Positions 60,051 through 64,000 of a stretch of DNA of 64,000 bases are shown here, in pieces (the stretch's first letter is position 1; each line of letters opens with the position of its first letter). The stretch lies in contig NC_092859.1 in the NCBI RefSeq assembly GCF_032062135.1, positions 88,894,967 through 88,958,966 on the forward strand, read 5' to 3'. Both the position numbers and the translations under genes were made by a program. This DNA is from Pyxicephalus adspersus (lineage: Eukaryota > Chordata > Amphibia > Anura > Pyxicephalidae). The notes below the pieces were generated by a model that was given only the letters and a program-made list of their open reading frames with translations, was not told the DNA's origin and did not search any database.

Positions 60051-60864
60051 TTGGAAGTTTGCAATCCTTTATTAGGAAGATCACAGCGCAATATAGTGTA
60101 GCATTTTGGAGCTGCACAATACATCCATTACATTCATGATCCATCACATACATGACAATGTGATTTCTTGCAGCTGGGAAACTTTTCACTTTATGACGCT
60201 GTGCTGTGATCTTTTTTGGACTTTGATTTCAAGATTTAAGATGTGCTGGTTACATATTTTTTCTCTAGGATTGATACCAATATCAGTTGCCAGTTGCTAC
60301 AGCACTCTTAAGCCTTAAGGTCTATTCTGGTTTGGTGTGTTGTTGGAATATGTGATGGAACAACACCTCTGAATGGTAGAAGAAAAGAGGAGCAGGAAGG
60401 GGGATAAATTACTCCTCAGATCATTTAGCCATGTGTGTTATTAGGAGGTAATTTTTTTTTTATATATATATTTTTAATATAGCAGCTAAGAATAGAAAGG
60501 TAAGCATGTGAAAATAAACACTACTTGCTGTCTGGAAGTATAAATGTAAAATATTTTATCTGTAATATTTTAGAGTTACCCTACTAACAAAAAGTTTACA
60601 AAATGTATTCAAAACATGGCAAATTCTTGTACTCTTTGCTTTTTAAATTTGCAATGAAAGAAGAATCTAGTGATCTCTATCCCTTGGGGGGAAAGCACCA
60701 TGCCCCACACACTTACAAATAATTAAAAAAAATTTTTTTTCTAAAAAAAAGCTGTATACATCATCTGCCCATATTTCTCTTACCAGACTTCTATATAGCC
60801 CTTAGGAGAAGAACTGAAATGTTTTTTTTACTTACTGTCACCTAGGACTGGAATTTAGGTTTCC
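60051..60864. other. Unique non-coding DNA, no gene seen
   Basis: AT-rich with T-runs near 60450. No coding signal. Confidence 0.4.
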
Positions 60865-60868
60865 TTAA

Positions 60869-61072
60869 AGAGAAAGTAAACTGAAAAATGCCCAAAACAC
60901 CCAAAAAAATCCACTTACCTTCCAACCCGCAGCGGAGTCGATTGGTCTGGAAGTGTCTTCCATCAGGTCCCGCGTTGTCCCGGCATCCGCCTCATTGCTG
61001 GGCACTGTCATCTTCGCCTCTTCTCTTGTCTACCCTTTTATGTAAAGTGACATTTCGGATTTTAGTTACGCT
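60869..61072. mobile_element. TTAA-bounded MITE (first of a joined pair)
   Basis: It is flanked by TTAA at 60865-60868 and 61073-61076. The ends after TTAA are AGAGAAAGTAAACTGAAAAA and, in reverse, AGCGTAACTAAAATCCGAAA, matching at about 15 of 22 positions. The centre is CpG-rich (60925-61010). The end resembles that at 24849. Confidence 0.65.
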
Positions 61073-61076
61073 TTAA

Positions 61077-61370
61077 AGTGAACCCGTACTTCGGCAATTT
61101 AGGGCAGAGCAAAACTTTTTCTTTTACCCCTCCAGTTACCAGCAGCATATGTCCACCTCTACTTGGCTTTCTTTGGTGGGAGCCAAAGGAAATACCTGGG
61201 GCCAAACAGCATTCTCATGGTGGGTCTATAGACATGTTACAACTCTTAGGATTCTCCCTTTACTCCTGGCAGAGAGGTACTGAGAGTAAAAAAGATAAAT
61301 ATATGCTGCTGGGAAGGACTAGATTAAAATAAACCTGTTACTTTACCCTCATGGCAAGTATAGGTTCAGT
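61077..61370. mobile_element. TTAA-bounded MITE (second of a joined pair)
   Basis: It starts directly after the TTAA at 61073-61076 that also ends the previous element, and stops at TTAA 61371-61374. The ends are AGTGAACCCGTACTTCGGCA and, in reverse, ACTGAACCTATACTTGCCAT, about 15 of 20 matching. The interior has no transposase. Confidence 0.6.
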
Positions 61371-61374
61371 TTAA

Positions 61375-64000
61375 ACCAAGAATGGTAAACCACAGAGAAA
61401 TACACACATTAGGATTGTATGGTCAACTTTGGATGCTTGTTAAGTTAATTTCTTAACTGTTAATAAAAAAAAAAAAAAAAAAAGTGTGTCAGGGAAGAAT
61501 ATTATTCTTAAGGATTTACATGATCATATACTTATATCAGAAACTTTAGATCTGATACAAGTTTAGGATTGCAATAAAAGTGTCTACTTTTAATCATTGT
61601 TAAGGTTTAATTCTGGCTGTAGGAGCAAGATTTATCAGAGCGTGCTTAACAAATGTTATTTTAAAAAAAAATTTTTGTCTGTTTTTATGAGCCCAGAAGG
61701 GCTGATTTCAGAATGGAAGTCTTTGAAGATTCAACACAATAACTCTTCTCTGAAATCTGAATATTTTGCGATGTTCTGTGGTATTTACAACAAGTAAACA
61801 TATCTGTTGCCAGTTGGATGCATGTCCCGTTGGCATCACTCAGTCGTCTGTCTAAGCCTGTGACAAAGTGCATCCACAGCCTCACAGCCTAACAGTTGCT
61901 TAGCACTGTGATTGCACTCTTGTTGGTAAATATTCCCAATGGCAGGAAAGAGTAAGAGATGGACTTTAATAAAAGCTGCATACTGTATAATTTCTGAGCA
62001 CTGTGTTATTATAGCATATTAGTATCTTGAGGACAAATCTCTGGAATGTATCTATAAACAGATGGATGTGGTGAACCACAACTTCTGCTTCTCAGACTGA
62101 GGCCTGTTTGAGGGAGCCCAGTTGAAAATACAAAACACATATTCAAGGACAGTCCTTCAATGTAACAATGAATATACTACATTTAGGTCTACATCCTGGG
62201 GCTTTGTGGTTTGAGGACACTCTTTGAAATTACCATCAGCATTTTATTGAAGAAAAGTTGGACTTCATGCCATATTTGCTTTTTTCTCCATTTAATCTAA
62301 TTGGGTAGTCCCAAAGTGCTGGTACTTGATGAAACAAAGCATGGTATATTATTTTATTATTGGACTTTAAAAGTCCCAATAACTCCTGGCTATTTGTAGT
62401 ACCTGTTACCTCTGTCTGCTGCTTTAGTTATTCATAGTGTTCTGTATGGTACTCAGATCTATAAATGACAATGGCTTTACATCAGATTGTATAGTTTAAA
62501 AGGGGTCTTTTTTTAAATACTTTACAATTCTAAGGGTATAGATGTTAATACATTTTTCGTTAATCCCTTCAATAGTTTCATAAATCCATCCTGCCTTAGA
62601 GGTTATTTCCAGGAATAAGTAAAGTCTGAAATATATAGTTGTTCATGTATGCAAAAGTCTTTTTTGCTTTTTTAGGGAAAGTGACCACCCCCCTAGTAAG
62701 TTATACACAACCAGTCATGCACCTTCCTCCCTCTATTGGTAGCCACTGCCATGCCCTGTTACTCTATGCAGGGCTTCCAGGCATGGGGAAACATGTTTCC
62801 TCCTCAGTTTGCCAGTGCTTGGGAATGAGCAACCATGTTTGGAGCAGTAATGCCATCCACTTGGATAAGTTTCCCACACCGGAGCTTACTCAGCATGGAC
62901 TTCTGCATGGAGAGTATTTGCAAGTGGCCATGAATGGCTTGCTAGGGGAATGAGCTAGCAGGAGGCACTGCCACACTACCATTAACAGGCTATTTAAAAT
63001 GTATCTTCCTAGTACCAGGATAAAATGAATCTTCATGGAAGTATAAGATGAAAATAATCTATCATGGTAGCACCACTGCAATAATTGGTAAATATAAAGG
63101 CTAGTTTATCCAGTTTAATGGAAATAATTGAGTTCATGCAATTAATTCAGGAATCCTCTAGGGCTGATCTTGATTGATTAAATCTAAATGCCAGTGTTAA
63201 AAATAAAAACTGCAAGTACCAGCATCATCATGTTGCATAACCCAGCTGACTTTGTATTGGCTACGGTATTTTGCTAATATTACACTACCACAGCTGTTAC
63301 TCCAGTCTCCATGGGGCTGCATTCTCATTTTATATATTATTTGATTTCTTGTAAAATATACATTTTTTGTTAAAACAGAGCTGAGACATTCAGATATATG
63401 AGGAAATCGCACAGTGTTTGTGACCCTTGGAATATCCCAGGCACAAAAATGTTTTCCTGGTTTTTAGGGATTTAAAAACTGTAATTAACAGAGTGGTTTT
63501 GTAACACAAGCTTCACAGTACAAGCAAGTGATATCTGCAATTATACTCTTAACAGTTAAAAAAAAAAAAAAAAAGAAAAGAAAAAAACTGACCCATAGAC
63601 TTTCACCAAAATAGAGAAACAGTTAAGTACAATTGTCTGGAACTATTTCAACAGAAAGAACCTGCATATGCAATTATTAAACACAGTTGTTCCCCTTTGT
63701 GAGCTCATTTACAACCTATAACAAAAAAACAAGCTTTTAGAAGAAGAGAATTACCATTCTTGCTACTAATAAAATGAAAATTCCATTAAATACATTTTAT
63801 TTCAGTCCATCGGATAATTAGTTACTGCACACATATTTAGCTGAATAAAATTACTTATCAATACATTGATCAGCACATCCATCCACCTTCTAATATGTTT
63901 CACCCAAAATTTAGTTTGCTGTAGGTGTTGATTGCACATTGCAATTTTGTCTGACCCTATAAAGCCTTTCATATTTTACTCAGACGACATCTACCTTCAT
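61375..64000. other. Unique non-coding DNA, no gene seen
   Basis: A-runs occur at about 61464-61482 and 63558-63575. Positions 62660-62960 are GC-richer with an open frame of 104 codons that has no recognised domain; this may be an unclassified old repeat. No exon signal is visible before the window ends. Confidence 0.4.

Noticed and set aside
62639..62953. Open frame of 104 codons on the plus strand
   Set aside because: No domain or initiation context. The stretch looks like a GC-richer repeat fragment.

Overview
The window reads as non-coding vertebrate nuclear DNA, most likely from a frog and probably a ranoid. It is AT-rich and CpG-poor overall. No stretch reads as a gene: the longest ATG-started open frames not padded by Ns are about 140 codons or less, are scattered over all frames, and carry no recognisable cellular domain. 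I see no convincing exon chain, tRNA, rRNA or CRISPR. The frog call is from memory of repeat families (a V-SINE-like tRNA-derived SINE, Tc1, L1, hAT, and CpG-rich Harbinger-like and TTAA-bounded MITEs); no search was run. The setting fits a gene desert or a very long intron.

Layout. 1-4.5 kb: unique DNA with a candidate regulatory block (2.53-3.33 kb). 4.5-14 kb: SINE tail, MITEs, two possible LTRs, and a palindrome with a C-tract loop. 14-27 kb: mostly unique DNA, one microsatellite, a decayed L1 reverse-transcriptase fragment (21.8-22.8 kb) and one end of a TTAA element. 27-30.5 kb: Harbinger-like MITE sequence cut by a 171-N gap, SINE tails, and a hAT MITE with its target duplication. 30.5-39.5 kb: unique DNA, a degenerate minisatellite, a ~395 bp inverted repeat, a TTAA element and a TA microsatellite. 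39.5-46 kb: unique DNA with candidate enhancers, one holding a perfect 14-bp RFX X-box palindrome. 46.0-47.9 kb: the most structured locus, a hAT element interrupted by a 1.4 kb TTAA element. That inner element carries a six-hairpin AT-rich satellite, a GC-rich palindrome and a terminal hairpin. 50-64 kb: a full-length SINE, a TA-flanked MITE, a dead Tc1 copy, hAT MITEs, and two TTAA elements sharing one TTAA.

No genes act together here. The window records several DNA transposon families layered on sparse candidate cis-regulatory sequence. The best candidate for something undescribed is the hairpin satellite at 46469-46991: its arms covary, which suggests that pairing between arms shapes how the array evolves.
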